Positions 20,571 through 29,366 of a stretch of DNA of 64,000 nt are shown here, piece by piece. The stretch is from an uncultured Bryobacterales bacterium (GTDB lineage Bacteria; Acidobacteriota; Terriglobia; Bryobacterales; UBA6623). The first letter of the stretch is position 1. Each line of letters begins with the position of its first letter. The notes beneath the pieces were generated by a model. The model did no database searches. It was not told where the DNA came from and was given only the letters and a program-made list of their open reading frames with translations. The stretch covers positions 2,556,435 through 2,620,434 of the forward strand of contig OY282420.1 of assembly GCA_958295955.1 (NCBI GenBank). Direction: 5' to 3'. Made by a program: the position numbers and the translations under genes.

Positions 20571-21737
20571 ATGCGCGCACGAGGAACGGCCATGCGGCGT
20601 CTTGGAGCGGCGCTTTTGGCGGCAGTCTGTGTCGGGGCCGCCGTTCTCGCCGCGCAGGTTTCCGGACCTGTCGGGTCGCGGCCGCCGCGCCCGCTTCCCG
20701 GCTCGACGCGAAGACCGGGCAACGTTCCCGGTCCCGGAGGCGTGCCGGACTCGCCGACCAACCTGCCTCCCGTGACCACCCGCGCTCCGAATCGGATTCC
20801 CGAAGACCAGCCGATATTTTCGGCCGATACGAATGTCGTTACGGTCGATATTGCGATTGTCGACAGCAAGGGCCAGTTCATTCCGGGCATACCGGCCGGC
20901 AATTTCCAAATCCTCGAAGACGGCGTGCCGCAGAAGATCGTCGGCGTCGGCCAGACCGAGGCGCCGGCGACGGTCGCTCTGCTCGTCGAATTCAGCAATC
21001 GCTGGCAGCAGTACTGGTCGGAGACGTGGTACCAGACGCTGACGGCGACATACGGTTTCGTCGAGACGCTGCGGCCCGAAGACTGGGTTGCCGTGATTGC
21101 CTACGATCTGCGCCCCGAGATTCTGGCCGATTTCACGCAAAACCGGCGTGAAGTCTATGAGGCGCTGCAGCGCATGCGCATCGCCGCTTATCGCGAATCG
21201 AATCTCTTCGATGCGCTCGCCGACACGGTGCAGCGCATGCAGGGAATCGAGGGCCGCAAAGCCGTCGTGCTGCTTTCGAGCGGCGAGGATACCTTCAGCA
21301 AGCTGAATTACGGCCAGGCGCGCAAGATCGTGCAAGAGGCGGGCGTCACCGTTCACTCCATCGGGCTGGGGCAAATGCTCAAGGAGTTGTTGGATGCGTA
21401 CGGCTACGTCGGCGGCGCGACCCGCATCGGCTGGCTGCAGGCCGATAACCAGTTGCGCACATTCTCCAACGAGACCGGAGGATTCGCCTTCTTCCCCCGC
21501 TTCTACGGCCAATTCGGGACGATCTTTCAGAGCCTGAACTACCTCATGCGCAACCAGTACACCGCGACCTATCAGCCGTCGAACACCAAGCGCGACGGCA
21601 CGTTCCGCAAAATCGAAGTCCGGCTCATCGATCCGCAGACGAACAAGGAACTGCGCATCACGGACCAGAAGAACAAGCGGATCAAGTACAAGATCATGGC
21701 GCGCAAAGGCTATACGGCTCCGCGGGAAGTGGAGTAG
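20571..21737 (+). CDS. Exported VWFA-related (acidobacterial-type) protein
   Basis: This 388-residue secreted protein has a signal peptide (AALLAAVCVGAAVLAAQ) and a Pro/Gly/Arg-rich linker. A short beta domain follows (VVTVDIAIVDSKGQFIPGI ... FQILEDGVPQKI), then a von Willebrand A-like domain. This order defines the VWFA-related family that is expanded in Acidobacteriota. The metal-ion adhesion site is degenerate: VALLVEFSNRW replaces DxSxS, though KAVVLLSSGEDTFS keeps the later strand. The function is unknown; protein-protein contacts at the cell surface are likely. The paralogue at 54466 keeps DLSNT. AGGGAGG precedes the ATG closely. Confidence 0.85.
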   Translation: MRARGTAMRRLGAALLAAVCVGAAVLAAQVSGPVGSRPPRPLPGSTRRPGNVPGPGGVPDSPTNLPPVTTRAPNRIPEDQPIFSADTNVVTVDIAIVDSKGQFIPGIPAGNFQILEDGVPQKIVGVGQTEAPATVALLVEFSNRWQQYWSETWYQTLTATYGFVETLRPEDWVAVIAYDLRPEILADFTQNRREVYEALQRMRIAAYRESNLFDALADTVQRMQGIEGRKAVVLLSSGEDTFSKLNYGQARKIVQEAGVTVHSIGLGQMLKELLDAYGYVGGATRIGWLQADNQLRTFSNETGGFAFFPRFYGQFGTIFQSLNYLMRNQYTATYQPSNTKRDGTFRKIEVRLIDPQTNKELRITDQKNKRIKYKIMARKGYTAPREVE

Positions 21738-21873
21738 CGGCCCCGGCGAAAGCGGCGCAGCGCGGCGGACTCCCGCGGCGTCTTTCCGCCCCGCGCCGGC
21801 GGTCTTGCGAGGCACATGCCGGCGGATTTGTCAAGCACTCGATTTTCTTTGTTTCAATACGGTTACAAACTTG

Positions 21874-21900
21874 TTGACACTTTACGGCGCGGCTGATAAC
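21874..21900 (+). promoter_or_regulatory. Candidate promoter of the response-regulator gene
   Basis: A perfect TTGACA at 21874-21879 is followed after 15 bases by GATAAC at 21895-21900, which matches the -10 consensus at four of six positions. The spacing is short, and transcription from it would begin inside or just past the presumed TTG start. Confidence 0.35.
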
Positions 21901-22398
21901 TTGGCGAGTGCTTTGGCCGCCGGGGAAAAACGAAAAATTTGCCGACTTCTGTTGATTGACGACAACCCCCACGGACTGGCGGCGCGCAAAAGCCTTCTTG
22001 CCGACAAGGGGTACGCGGTTACGACCGCGCAGAGCGGCGAGGAGGGTCTGCGCTGCTTCGATTCGACCTTCGCCGACGAACCGTTCGATCTGGTGGTGAC
22101 CGATTACCGCATGCCGGGCGTGTGGGGAGGCGACGTCGCCCGCCGGGTGAAATCGGCGAACCCGAATCTGCCGGTCATCATTCTCTCGGGATATGCGGTT
22201 CTGTTGGCGCTGACTCCCGAATCGACGGGCGCGGACATCGTCCTGGCCAAGGGTCCGCGCGAGCAGCACGAGCTTGTGCAGGCGGTCGAGTCACTGCTGC
22301 CTGCGGGGCTGCTGCCTCGGCCCAAGAAGCCCGCTTCCGAGCAGAAGTCCGCAACCGGCCGTCCGTATTCCGCGCGCCGCCGGCCCCGCTCTGCGTAA
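21901..22398 (+). CDS. Stand-alone response regulator receiver
   Basis: This single receiver domain has a basic Pro/Arg-rich tail (KPASEQKSATGRPYSARRRPR). The acidic pair is in LLLIDDNPHG, the phosphoacceptor aspartate in DLVVTDYRMPGVWGGD, and the switch Ser in VIILSGYA; the conserved lysine appears as VLAKGP. The start is uncertain: I use the TTG at 21901, close after a TTGACA-like -35 and a GATAAC-like -10. The frame continues upstream to 21805 through sequence without homology, and a second TTG lies 12 bases on. No kinase is adjacent. Confidence 0.75.
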   Translation: MASALAAGEKRKICRLLLIDDNPHGLAARKSLLADKGYAVTTAQSGEEGLRCFDSTFADEPFDLVVTDYRMPGVWGGDVARRVKSANPNLPVIILSGYAVLLALTPESTGADIVLAKGPREQHELVQAVESLLPAGLLPRPKKPASEQKSATGRPYSARRRPRSA

Positions 22399-22436
22399 CC
22401 CGCTAAAATCGTTGCCTGGAGAGGTTTCTGAATTCC

Positions 22437-23141
22437 ATGCCGGCAACGAAAATTACCTGGCTCGGCCATTCCAGCTTTCATATCGCAGTTGCGGACGGCC
22501 CGGCGATCTTGATCGACCCCTGGTTCGACGGCAATCCGTCGTATCCCCGGGGTTACGAGCTCGACCGCGTCGATTTGATGCTCATCACCCACGGGCACGC
22601 CGACCACATCGGCAACGCGCAGGCCGTCGCTGAAAAGTTCAAGCCCGAGATCGTGTGCAACTACGAGATTTATCAATGGCTCGAAGCGAAAGGCGCCGCG
22701 AACGTGACGGGCATGAACAAAGGCGGCTGCCACCACACTCTGGGCGTAAGGGTCTCGATGACGCAGGCGCAGCACAGCAGCTCGATCTTCGAAGACGGGC
22801 GCATCGTCTATGCGGGCGAGCCGGCGGGCTTTGTCGTCAAGCAGCCGGACGGACGGGCTTTCTATCACGCCGGCGATACCAACGTATTCAGCGATATGCA
22901 GTTGATCAAGCGGCTGTACGACCCCGAGCTGGCCTTCCTGCCGATCGGCGACCTTTTCACCATGGGGCCGAAGGAAGCCGCCTTGGCCTGCGAGTTTCTG
23001 CAGCCGAAGACGGTGATTCCGATGCACTACGGCACGTTCCCCGTGCTGACCGGAACGCCCGCCAAGCTCCGCGAGGCGCTCGGCGGCGGCTCGGCCGTCG
23101 AAGTCGCGGCGCTCGAGCCCGGCAAAGTTTTCGAGTGGTAA
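22437..23141 (+). CDS. UPF0173 metal-dependent hydrolase (metallo-beta-lactamase fold)
   Basis: This 234-residue cytoplasmic hydrolase belongs to the UPF0173/YtkL group. It opens with ITWLGHSSF and carries the ligand block ITHGHADHIG, then FYHAGDTNVFSDM and IPMHYGTFP, which complete the two-metal site. The length equals the family's. Members are related to UlaG-type lactonases; the natural substrate is unknown. A GGAGAGG ribosome site lies about 15 bases before the ATG. It is followed after 15 bases by the epoxide-hydrolase gene on the same strand. Confidence 0.85.
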   Translation: MPATKITWLGHSSFHIAVADGPAILIDPWFDGNPSYPRGYELDRVDLMLITHGHADHIGNAQAVAEKFKPEIVCNYEIYQWLEAKGAANVTGMNKGGCHHTLGVRVSMTQAQHSSSIFEDGRIVYAGEPAGFVVKQPDGRAFYHAGDTNVFSDMQLIKRLYDPELAFLPIGDLFTMGPKEAALACEFLQPKTVIPMHYGTFPVLTGTPAKLREALGGGSAVEVAALEPGKVFEW

Positions 23142-23156
23142 GTCCCGCATGGTTCA

Positions 23157-24371
23157 ATGGATGCCATGGCGCGGACGCTGTTTGCACACTTGCTGCTGGT
23201 GATGTCTCTGGCCGCTCAAGACACGTCGATTCGCCCGTTCACGATCCGCGTCTCCGATGAAACGCTCGCCGACCTGCAAAGTCGTTTGAGCCGGACGCGC
23301 TTCCCCGATCAGATTCCGAACTCCGCCTGGGACTACGGTGCGGATACGGCCTACATGCGCGAGTTGATCGCGTACTGGCAGACAAGCTACGACTGGCGCC
23401 GGCACGAGGCCGAGCTCAACAAGCTGCCGCATTTCCAAACCGAAATCGACGGCCTTGCCATGCACTTCGTACACGCCAAGTCGAAAGAACCGAACGCGCT
23501 GCCGCTAATCGTCACTCACGGCTGGCCGGGGTCGGTGTACGAGTTCATGCAGGTCGTCGGGCCGTTAACCGATCCCGCCGCGCATGGGGGCGACGCGCAA
23601 GACGCCTTCCACCTGGTGCTGCCGTCGATGCCCGGTTACGGCTTTTCCGGCAAGACCGCGGAGCGCGGTTACAGCGTCGACCGCGTTGCGGACGTCATGG
23701 CGCAATTGATGGCGCGGCTTGGTTACGAGCGCTACGGCGCGCAAGGCGGCGACTGGGGCTCGGGGGTTGCGACCTGGTTGGGCGCCCGCGACAAGGAGCG
23801 CGTTGCCGGAATTCATATCAACATGGTCGGCGGCGGACCGCCGGCCGGCATGGAAGACCCGGAGAAGGGCATTCCGCAATGGGAACTCAAGCGTTGGCGC
23901 GAGCGGGCCGCGTGGTGGGCGGGCGAAAACGCCTACGGCAACATTCAGGGGACCAAGCCGTTGACGCTGGCCTACGGCCTCAACGATTCTCCGGTTGGGC
24001 TGGCGGCATGGATCGTCGAGAAATTTCGAGCCTGGAGCGATTGCGGCGGAGACGTGGAGTCGCGGTTCACCAAAGATCAACTGCTCACCAACGTGATGAT
24101 CTACTGGGTTACCGCAACGATGCCTTCCGCGGTTCGCCTCTATTACGAGTCGCGCCGCAACCAACCCAAGCGCCCCGGAATCGAGACGCCGACCGCGGTC
24201 GCCGTCTTTCCCGGCGAGATCTTCTTTTCGCCGCGCAAGTGGGTCGAGGCGCGCTACAACGTGCGCCAATGGACCGAGATGCCGCGCGGCGGGCATTTCG
24301 CCGCCATGGAAGAGCCGGAGCTTTTCGTCGCGGACGTGCGCAAGTTTTTCAGAACGGTGCGCCGGCCGTGA
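23157..24371 (+). CDS. Epoxide hydrolase, exported
   Basis: This 404-residue alpha/beta-hydrolase has the EHN domain typical of microsomal-type epoxide hydrolases (IRPFTIRVSDETLADLQSRL ... YMRELIAYWQ). The oxyanion motif is HGWPGSVYEF, the nucleophile aspartate is in AQGGDWGSG, and the catalytic histidine is in PRGGHFAAMEEP. It would open epoxides to diols through an alkyl-enzyme ester. A signal-like N-terminus (ARTLFAHLLLVMSLAAQ) suggests export, which is uncommon for the family. The start may also be the ATG at residue 4. It converges on the SRPBCC remnant, with a hairpin between. Confidence 0.85.
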   Translation: MDAMARTLFAHLLLVMSLAAQDTSIRPFTIRVSDETLADLQSRLSRTRFPDQIPNSAWDYGADTAYMRELIAYWQTSYDWRRHEAELNKLPHFQTEIDGLAMHFVHAKSKEPNALPLIVTHGWPGSVYEFMQVVGPLTDPAAHGGDAQDAFHLVLPSMPGYGFSGKTAERGYSVDRVADVMAQLMARLGYERYGAQGGDWGSGVATWLGARDKERVAGIHINMVGGGPPAGMEDPEKGIPQWELKRWRERAAWWAGENAYGNIQGTKPLTLAYGLNDSPVGLAAWIVEKFRAWSDCGGDVESRFTKDQLLTNVMIYWVTATMPSAVRLYYESRRNQPKRPGIETPTAVAVFPGEIFFSPRKWVEARYNVRQWTEMPRGGHFAAMEEPELFVADVRKFFRTVRRP

Positions 24372-24375
24372 ATGG

Positions 24376-24403
24376 GCGCGGCCGGCCGCTTGGGCGGCCG
24401 CGC
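24376..24403. terminator. GC-rich hairpin between convergent genes
   Basis: Perfect nine-base arms GCGCGGCCG and CGGCCGCGC (24376-24384 and 24395-24403) enclose a ten-base loop just after the epoxide hydrolase stop. There is no T-run on either side. It could serve as a bidirectional transcription barrier; whether it terminates is inference. Confidence 0.45.
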
Positions 24404-24741
24404 TACAGACCGGGGTCGGCGGCGGTCGATGCCGGCGCTTCCGCCGCGAAGAACGCTTGCAGCGCCTCGTGGCGCTTGCGGAACGAATAGTCGAGGACGG
24501 GCCTGACGACGCGCCGGTACACGAACGCTCCGCAGCCCAAAGCAAACTCCACCCGATCGGTGACCGGCGTCCCGCCGTCCGACGGCTGAAACAGGCGCCT
24601 GTGACGGAAGCGTTTGAAGAGGCCCCGGGTCATCTCGTCCACGAAGCGGCGGCCCGGCTCGAATGCGACGATTTTCGCCGCGTGGGGAATCCACAAGCCG
24701 GCGGCGCGGTAACGAACGATCTCCTGACGCAGGCGGTCATG
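24403..24741 (-). pseudogene. 5'-truncated SRPBCC family gene
   Basis: The frame encodes the last two thirds of an SRPBCC (START-like ligand-binding) protein: IVAFEPGRRFVDEMTRGLFK, then RLFQPSDGGTPVTDRVEFAL and a basic C-terminal helix. Normal family members have about 50 more residues at the N-terminus, beginning with a strand and a 'P-x-x-V-F' helix. Here that part is missing: upstream the frame runs antiphase inside the rhodanese gene, with no ATG, GTG or TTG in a suitable place. The rhodanese stop abuts the remnant. A deletion that removed the 5' end is the simplest reading. Confidence 0.6.
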
Positions 24742-25189
24742 CGGAGCGCGGCGGCGCGTCCGCTTGCAGCAGACCCTCGTAGGTGTCGTCTTGCGCTGCT
24801 TCCGTTGTGACGGGCAGGCCGCGGGGCTGCCACCCCGGGTAGGCGATGCCGCCCATGGGGTCGGGTTCGCCCATGAAGCCGCCGCGCATATCGACAACGT
24901 TGGAGAATCCGTTCGCCATCAGGATTTGAGCCGCCTTCATCGAGCGGCCGCCTTTGAGGCAGGCGGTAATGATCTTGGCGTCCTTCCCGAGCGCCTTTTC
25001 GCAGACGTTGACAAAGTCTCCGTTGGGCTGCATGCCCACGGGCGTGCGGTGCAGCAAGGGGATGTTCCGGGCGCCCGGAGCGTGGCCGGCCTCGAACTCG
25101 GGAATCGAGCGCACGTCGAGATAAACGTACTCCTCGTCGGAGTCGAGCAATTCCTTGGCTTCTTCGGGCGAGATGCGTTTGAGGTTCAT
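24737..25189 (-). CDS. Rhodanese-like sulfurtransferase domain protein
   Basis: This 150-residue single-domain rhodanese has a family start (RISPEEAKELL ... YVYLDVRSIPEFEAGHAPGARNIPL) and a catalytic-loop cysteine in ITACLKGGRSMKAA. The active loop CLKGGRS fits single-domain sulfurtransferases, which move sulfane sulfur between thiols. The C-terminal 40 residues (GGIAYPGWQPRGLPVT...) are an extension absent from minimal family members. A GAAAGAAAG run precedes the ATG. It overlaps the SRPBCC remnant at its 3' end. Confidence 0.82.
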   Translation of the reverse strand: MNLKRISPEEAKELLDSDEEYVYLDVRSIPEFEAGHAPGARNIPLLHRTPVGMQPNGDFVNVCEKALGKDAKIITACLKGGRSMKAAQILMANGFSNVVDMRGGFMGEPDPMGGIAYPGWQPRGLPVTTEAAQDDTYEGLLQADAPPRSA

Positions 25190-25284
25190 GGCTTTCTTTC
25201 ACCCTGACGCTCCGCCCAGGCTTCTGTCAAGTCCGGCAGTTGCCCGCGAACGGCGGTCTCGCTATCATCGGCGTTTCGCCGCGT

Positions 25285-26199
25285 ATGGCCGCAAAACCTG
25301 AAATCTCGGTCGTTGTGCCCGTCCACAACGAGCAGGACGACGTCGCCGAGCTCGCGCGTCGGCTGCTGGAAGCGCTCGGCCCGGACGACGAGATCGTCTT
25401 CGTCGACGACGGGAGCGCCGATGCGACTTGGGAGGAGCTCGAAAAGCTGCATCGGCCCGGCCGCGTGCGGCTGGTCAAGCTGCGCGCCAACTTCGGCAAG
25501 GCCGCCGCGCTGATGGCCGGCTTTGCGCGGACCCGCGGCGAGACGGTGTTCACGATGGACGGCGACCTGCAAGACGACCCCGGCGAGATTCCGCGGTTCA
25601 TCGCCAAGCTGAACGAGGGCTTCGATCTGGTTTCCGGCTGGAAAAAGAAGCGCCGCGACCCGCTCGGCAAGGTCATCGCCTCGCGCATTTTCAACGTCTG
25701 CGCATGCAGTCTGACGCGGGTGAACCTGCACGACATGAATTGCGGCTTCAAGTGCTACCGCGGGGAGTTGGCGCGCCGCGTGCGCATCTACGGCGAGTTG
25801 CACCGCTTCATACCGGCGCTCGCCGCCTGGCAGGGATACCGCGTCGGCGAGATCGAGGTCCGCCACAGCGCCCGCCGGCACGGGCGGTCGAAATACGGTT
25901 TCAGCCGGCTTTTCAAGGGCTTTTTCGACTTGATTACCGTGTTGCTCGTGACGCGCTTTGCAGACCGGCCGGCGCATGCCTTCGGCTTCGCCGCTCTGGG
26001 CTGCGCACTGGCCGCCCTGGGGCCGGCCGCAGGGTGGATCGCTTTCCCGCGGATGCTTCCTCTCGGCGGATTGGCGCTTTTCTTCGCGCTAAGCGCCGTC
26101 GTGCTCTTCGCCGCAGGCTGGACCGCGGAAATTGCGGTCGCCAATGCGTCCGGAGAGCGCGCCGCGCCGCGGTTCGACATCGAGGAAACCCGTGAATAA
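25285..26199 (+). CDS. GT2 family glycosyltransferase with two C-terminal membrane helices
   Basis: This 304-residue inverting GT-A transferase resembles bacterial polyprenyl-phosphate sugar transferases (GtrB or dolichyl-phosphate mannose synthase type). It begins EISVVVPVHNEQDDV. Nucleotide-binding aspartates are in IVFVDDGSADATW and the metal-binding block is FTMDGDLQDDP. NCGFKCYRGE and the ARRHGRSKYGF acceptor-binding motif are family hallmarks. Two hydrophobic helices (about 232-253 and 258-285) anchor it. It likely charges undecaprenyl phosphate with a sugar for the flippase-like protein encoded next. The ATG at 25285 is preferred because the 15 upstream residues fall outside the fold. 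Confidence 0.85.
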   Translation: MAAKPEISVVVPVHNEQDDVAELARRLLEALGPDDEIVFVDDGSADATWEELEKLHRPGRVRLVKLRANFGKAAALMAGFARTRGETVFTMDGDLQDDPGEIPRFIAKLNEGFDLVSGWKKKRRDPLGKVIASRIFNVCACSLTRVNLHDMNCGFKCYRGELARRVRIYGELHRFIPALAAWQGYRVGEIEVRHSARRHGRSKYGFSRLFKGFFDLITVLLVTRFADRPAHAFGFAALGCALAALGPAAGWIAFPRMLPLGGLALFFALSAVVLFAAGWTAEIAVANASGERAAPRFDIEETRE

Positions 26200-27100
26200 A
26201 CGGTTCGGCGTCGCCGTCAAGCTCGCCGTTCCGCTGATCGTCGCGTTCTTCATCGGCCGCTTGATTTACGAGAACTGGCGGCAAATCCGCGGCGAGCCGT
26301 GGCAGCTCGATGCCGGTGATTTGCTCCTGTCGTTCGTATTGGCCGCGGGGTGGTTTCTGGCGCGCCCGTTGGGCTGGATGGTCGTGATCGACTGCTTCGG
26401 GCATTCCATTCCCTTCGGCGAAATCTACCGTGTTTACCGCAAGTCGGAGCTGAGCCGTTACGTGCCGGGGGGCGTTTGGCAATTTGCCAGCCGCGTCTAT
26501 CTGACCCGGCGGTACGGGGTGCAGCCTGCGGCCTGCCTGGCTGCGACGCTCGTGGATATGACCTTGGCGGCGTTGGCCTCGATGGTTCCGGCGGTCTGGG
26601 CGGCCGCCGCGGCGCTGCCGCAGCTTGGAGAATACCAGCGCGGGCTGTTGCTGATCTTTCCGTTGCTGTCGTTTGCCGTCGTGCATCCGCGCGCGTTGAA
26701 TGCCTGGGCCGGATTCCTGGCGCGGCTGCTGAAGCAGCCCTACACGCCCCTGCGCATCGGCGCTGCAAAGCTGTTCGGCGTATGGGCGCTGTATCTCGCC
26801 GCCTGGGTCGGGCTGACGGCGGCGATGGCCTTTTTCGCCCGTTCCCTGCTACCGTCCGCCGGCGCTTCCTTTACTTTCATCGCCGGCAGCTATGCGCTGG
26901 CTTGGCTGACCGCGCTGTTGACGATGATCGCGCCGGCGGGAGTGGGCATTCGCGAGGGGGTGCTGGGCTTGCTGCTCGGCCGCGTGCTCGCGCCGGGGAC
27001 CGGGCTGACGCTTGCCGTCGCGATGCGCCTGTGGCTGGTCGCGATGGAGCTCGTCTGGTGGGCCGCCGGCCGCTGGTTTCCCCGCGGTCCGCAGGCTTGA
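26192..27100 (+). CDS. Flippase-like multi-pass membrane protein (LPG-synthase transmembrane type)
   Basis: This 302-residue membrane protein has about eight hydrophobic segments. The block YRKSELSRYVPGGVWQFASR, followed by GPxGxG-like AGVGIREGVLGLLLG near the C-terminus, is the signature of the lysylphosphatidylglycerol-synthase transmembrane family, used in several glycan pathways for lipid-linked sugar movement. The GTG at 26192 overlaps the end of the GT2 gene by eight bases and has GAGG at the right distance. The pair probably makes and presents a lipid-linked sugar for glycosylation of envelope polymers or proteins. Confidence 0.75.
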   Translation: MNKRFGVAVKLAVPLIVAFFIGRLIYENWRQIRGEPWQLDAGDLLLSFVLAAGWFLARPLGWMVVIDCFGHSIPFGEIYRVYRKSELSRYVPGGVWQFASRVYLTRRYGVQPAACLAATLVDMTLAALASMVPAVWAAAAALPQLGEYQRGLLLIFPLLSFAVVHPRALNAWAGFLARLLKQPYTPLRIGAAKLFGVWALYLAAWVGLTAAMAFFARSLLPSAGASFTFIAGSYALAWLTALLTMIAPAGVGIREGVLGLLLGRVLAPGTGLTLAVAMRLWLVAMELVWWAAGRWFPRGPQA

Positions 27101-27145
27101 CGGCCCGCGGCAAAAATCACGCGGGCGGCGTTGCGCGCCTCGGTT

Positions 27146-27175
27146 TTGAGCAGGCATCGCGCCGACGGGTAAAAT
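27146..27175 (+). promoter_or_regulatory. Candidate promoter of the DNA methyltransferase gene
   Basis: TTGAGC at 27146-27151 and TAAAAT at 27170-27175 are separated by 18 bases. Transcription would begin near 27182, leaving a leader of about 40 bases before the GTG at 27222. Confidence 0.45.
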
Positions 27176-27221
27176 CGTTCTGTTCCCCGATCGGCGGAAC
27201 TGACCGGGAACCTTCCTCCAC

Positions 27222-28550
27222 GTGGGCGAGAAACATCCGAGACGCCCCGCCGGCGAAAGCATCTTTCGCGACCCGGCCTTCATGTCGAACCGCGGAGCTG
27301 CCGTGCATCGTTGGGTTCCCTGGATCGCCGGGTTTTCAAAGGATTTTGTAGAGGACGCCCTGAACCGCTTTACAAACGGTCCCGGCGTCGTTCTCGATCC
27401 ATTCGCGGGCGTCGGAACCACCTTGATCGAAGCCGACCTCGCCGGGCATGAAGCGGTCGGCTTCGAGATCAATCCCTATGCCGCCTTCGCCTCGCAGACC
27501 AAGCTGCAAGCGCACAGAGCGGATATCGACCGGCTGCGGGCCGCGGCTCGCGAGTTCCAGGAGTTCGGACGCAAGGCGCTTGCCGCGGGAACTCTGCCGC
27601 GCGCGGCTCCTCCGGCCGGCTTCCGCACGCGCTCTCCCTTTTACGGCCCGCACGTGCTGCGCAAAGTCCTGCTGGCTTTGGATTTCATCGAACGGCAAGA
27701 AGATGCGCGGATTGCGGACATGTTCCGCCTTGCTTTCGCGGCAACGATGGTGGACTATTCCAACTACTCTTACGAACCCAGCTTGGGGCGCAAGTCGAGT
27801 GTAGGCCGCCCCGAAGTTCAGGACTATCCGGTGATCGAGACGCTGGCCGCAAAGATCGCCCAAATGGCGGACGATGCCGCCTGGTACCGCCGGGAGCGGA
27901 GAGGAGGCGGGCGCCCTGACGGCCGCGTGCATGCGGAATCTTTTTTCCACGGATACGAGGCAGTGGCGCAGGGCAGCGTGGACCTGCTCGCCACCTCCCC
28001 GCCCTACCTGAACAACTACCACTACAACCGGAATACCCGCCCGCATCTCTATTGGCTGGGATTGTGCAAAGCCCCCGGCGATCTGAAGCGTTTGGAAACG
28101 CTGAACTTCGGAACCTACTGGCAGAACGCCAGAGAACAGGGGCAAGTCGAGATCGACCCGACCATCGAAGACGATGAGATTCGCGAGACCCTTGCCGCGG
28201 TGCGCGGCAGGAATCCCGACAAAGGAATCTACGGCGGGGCGGGATGGGCGAACTATGCGGCGCTGTACTTCAACGACTGCATCAAGTTCGTCCGGGGCGC
28301 CAAGTGGTGCCTGCGACCCGGCGCCGTTGCGTTGATCGTCATCGGCAACAGCATTCTGCAAGGAGTACACGTCCCCACGGACCGCTTTCTGGCGAAGATC
28401 GCCGAATTGCACGGGTTCCAGGTCGCCGGCATCCACGTCCCGCGCGGCGCGCGGGTGGGCAACAGCATCGTCAACTCCAGTGTGCGCGCAGGGCAAGCGG
28501 CGAATGGACACGGTCTCTACGAGTCCGTCGTGGAGCTGCGCCGCCCATGA
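27222..28550 (+). CDS. DNA (cytosine-N4 or adenine-N6) methyltransferase, apparently orphan
   Basis: This 442-residue protein has the SAM-binding motif VLDPFAGVGTTLIEA near residue 57 and the catalytic motif LLATSPPYLNNYHYN near residue 258. SPPY is usual for N4-cytosine methyltransferases. Motif I precedes motif IV with about 200 residues between, leaving room for a target-recognition region in the middle (alpha-like order). A tract of Arg/Gly near 225-232 separates the halves. No restriction endonuclease or specificity gene is adjacent, so it may be regulatory, a remnant of a restriction system, or part of a split defence locus. The start is a GTG without a good ribosome site; ATG at residue 21 is possible. 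Confidence 0.75.
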   Translation: MGEKHPRRPAGESIFRDPAFMSNRGAAVHRWVPWIAGFSKDFVEDALNRFTNGPGVVLDPFAGVGTTLIEADLAGHEAVGFEINPYAAFASQTKLQAHRADIDRLRAAAREFQEFGRKALAAGTLPRAAPPAGFRTRSPFYGPHVLRKVLLALDFIERQEDARIADMFRLAFAATMVDYSNYSYEPSLGRKSSVGRPEVQDYPVIETLAAKIAQMADDAAWYRRERRGGGRPDGRVHAESFFHGYEAVAQGSVDLLATSPPYLNNYHYNRNTRPHLYWLGLCKAPGDLKRLETLNFGTYWQNAREQGQVEIDPTIEDDEIRETLAAVRGRNPDKGIYGGAGWANYAALYFNDCIKFVRGAKWCLRPGAVALIVIGNSILQGVHVPTDRFLAKIAELHGFQVAGIHVPRGARVGNSIVNSSVRAGQAANGHGLYESVVELRRP

Positions 28551-28627
28551 CAACCGAACCCTGCAAATCCGTCCCCATTCAAGTGGCGCGTCGTCGCAAT
28601 TCAAGTGTCCGCGCGCGGCTCGGACGC

Positions 28628-29275
28628 CTATTCGTTCAACTCTTTGACGGCGATGTTGCGGAAGCGGTGCTCGAGTCCGGGCCGGCATCTCTTGCCGCCG
28701 TGGACTTGTAAAGCGATCATCCCCTCGGTCGCGCCGCCCGGAAGATGGTTCGCCGTATCTTGGAAAGCGGTGATCGGAACGCCGTTCAGCCAGACATCGA
28801 TCTTGGGAGCTTCGTTTACGATGCGCGCCCGAAGCGAGTTCCAGTCGTTCTTTTTCCAGACCTTTTCCCATCCTTCCGAGGCTTTGCGTTGGACGCCGGG
28901 GAGCCGCTCGCCGTAGATGCCGCCCATGTTGCCGCCTTCGAGATAGTCCAGCATGACCTGATATGCCTGCCCGTTGTCGTTCGAGCGCAAGAACAGGCCG
29001 CCGTCGCAGCCGAAATCCGGTTTGATCTCCAAATAAATCTCGAAATCTGCGTACTTCTCGTCGCTGAGCAGGATTCCCCCGTTGCCCGCGCGGTCCTGCT
29101 TGCCGATCACCGCGTTCTCGAACACGCGCCATTCTTTCGTGTCGCCGTGGTGGTTGGTCAAGCTGACGCGCCAACCGGCAAGATTGCGCCCGTTGAAGAT
29201 CGCTTGAAAGCCGTCGGGCATTTGCGCTTGCAGGCAGGCCGCCGCGGCAAGGGAGAGAATGAAGAAGCGCCCCAT
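28628..29275 (-). CDS. Exported DUF1080 (3-keto-disaccharide hydrolase-like) protein
   Basis: This 215-residue secreted protein has the concanavalin-like fold of DUF1080. A signal peptide (MGRFFILSLAAAACLQAQ) precedes FQAIFNGRNLAGW, the standard opening. The central ADFEIYLEIKPDFGCDGGLFLRSND and the LEGGNMGGIYGE block are typical. Relatives act on glycans, some as 3-keto-glycoside hydrolases, and others serve as carbohydrate-binding modules. The ATG at 29275 is chosen because it begins the signal; the frame extends 27 codons upstream. It is transcribed away from the arsenosugar pair. Confidence 0.8.
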   Translation of the reverse strand: MGRFFILSLAAAACLQAQMPDGFQAIFNGRNLAGWRVSLTNHHGDTKEWRVFENAVIGKQDRAGNGGILLSDEKYADFEIYLEIKPDFGCDGGLFLRSNDNGQAYQVMLDYLEGGNMGGIYGERLPGVQRKASEGWEKVWKKNDWNSLRARIVNEAPKIDVWLNGVPITAFQDTANHLPGGATEGMIALQVHGGKRCRPGLEHRFRNIAVKELNE

Positions 29276-29366
29276 CGGGGCGTAGCATAACATAGGGTGG
29301 CGGGCGCCGAGACTCTCTGCGCAGCGGGTTTGTCGTCGGCGCCGGCAAAGGAGCATTGCGCGGCGT

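Noticed and set aside
24737-24897. SRPBCC gene extending upstream through the rhodanese gene in another frame
   Set aside because: The residues there have no SRPBCC pattern and there is no usable start codon. The N-terminal third of the domain is simply missing.
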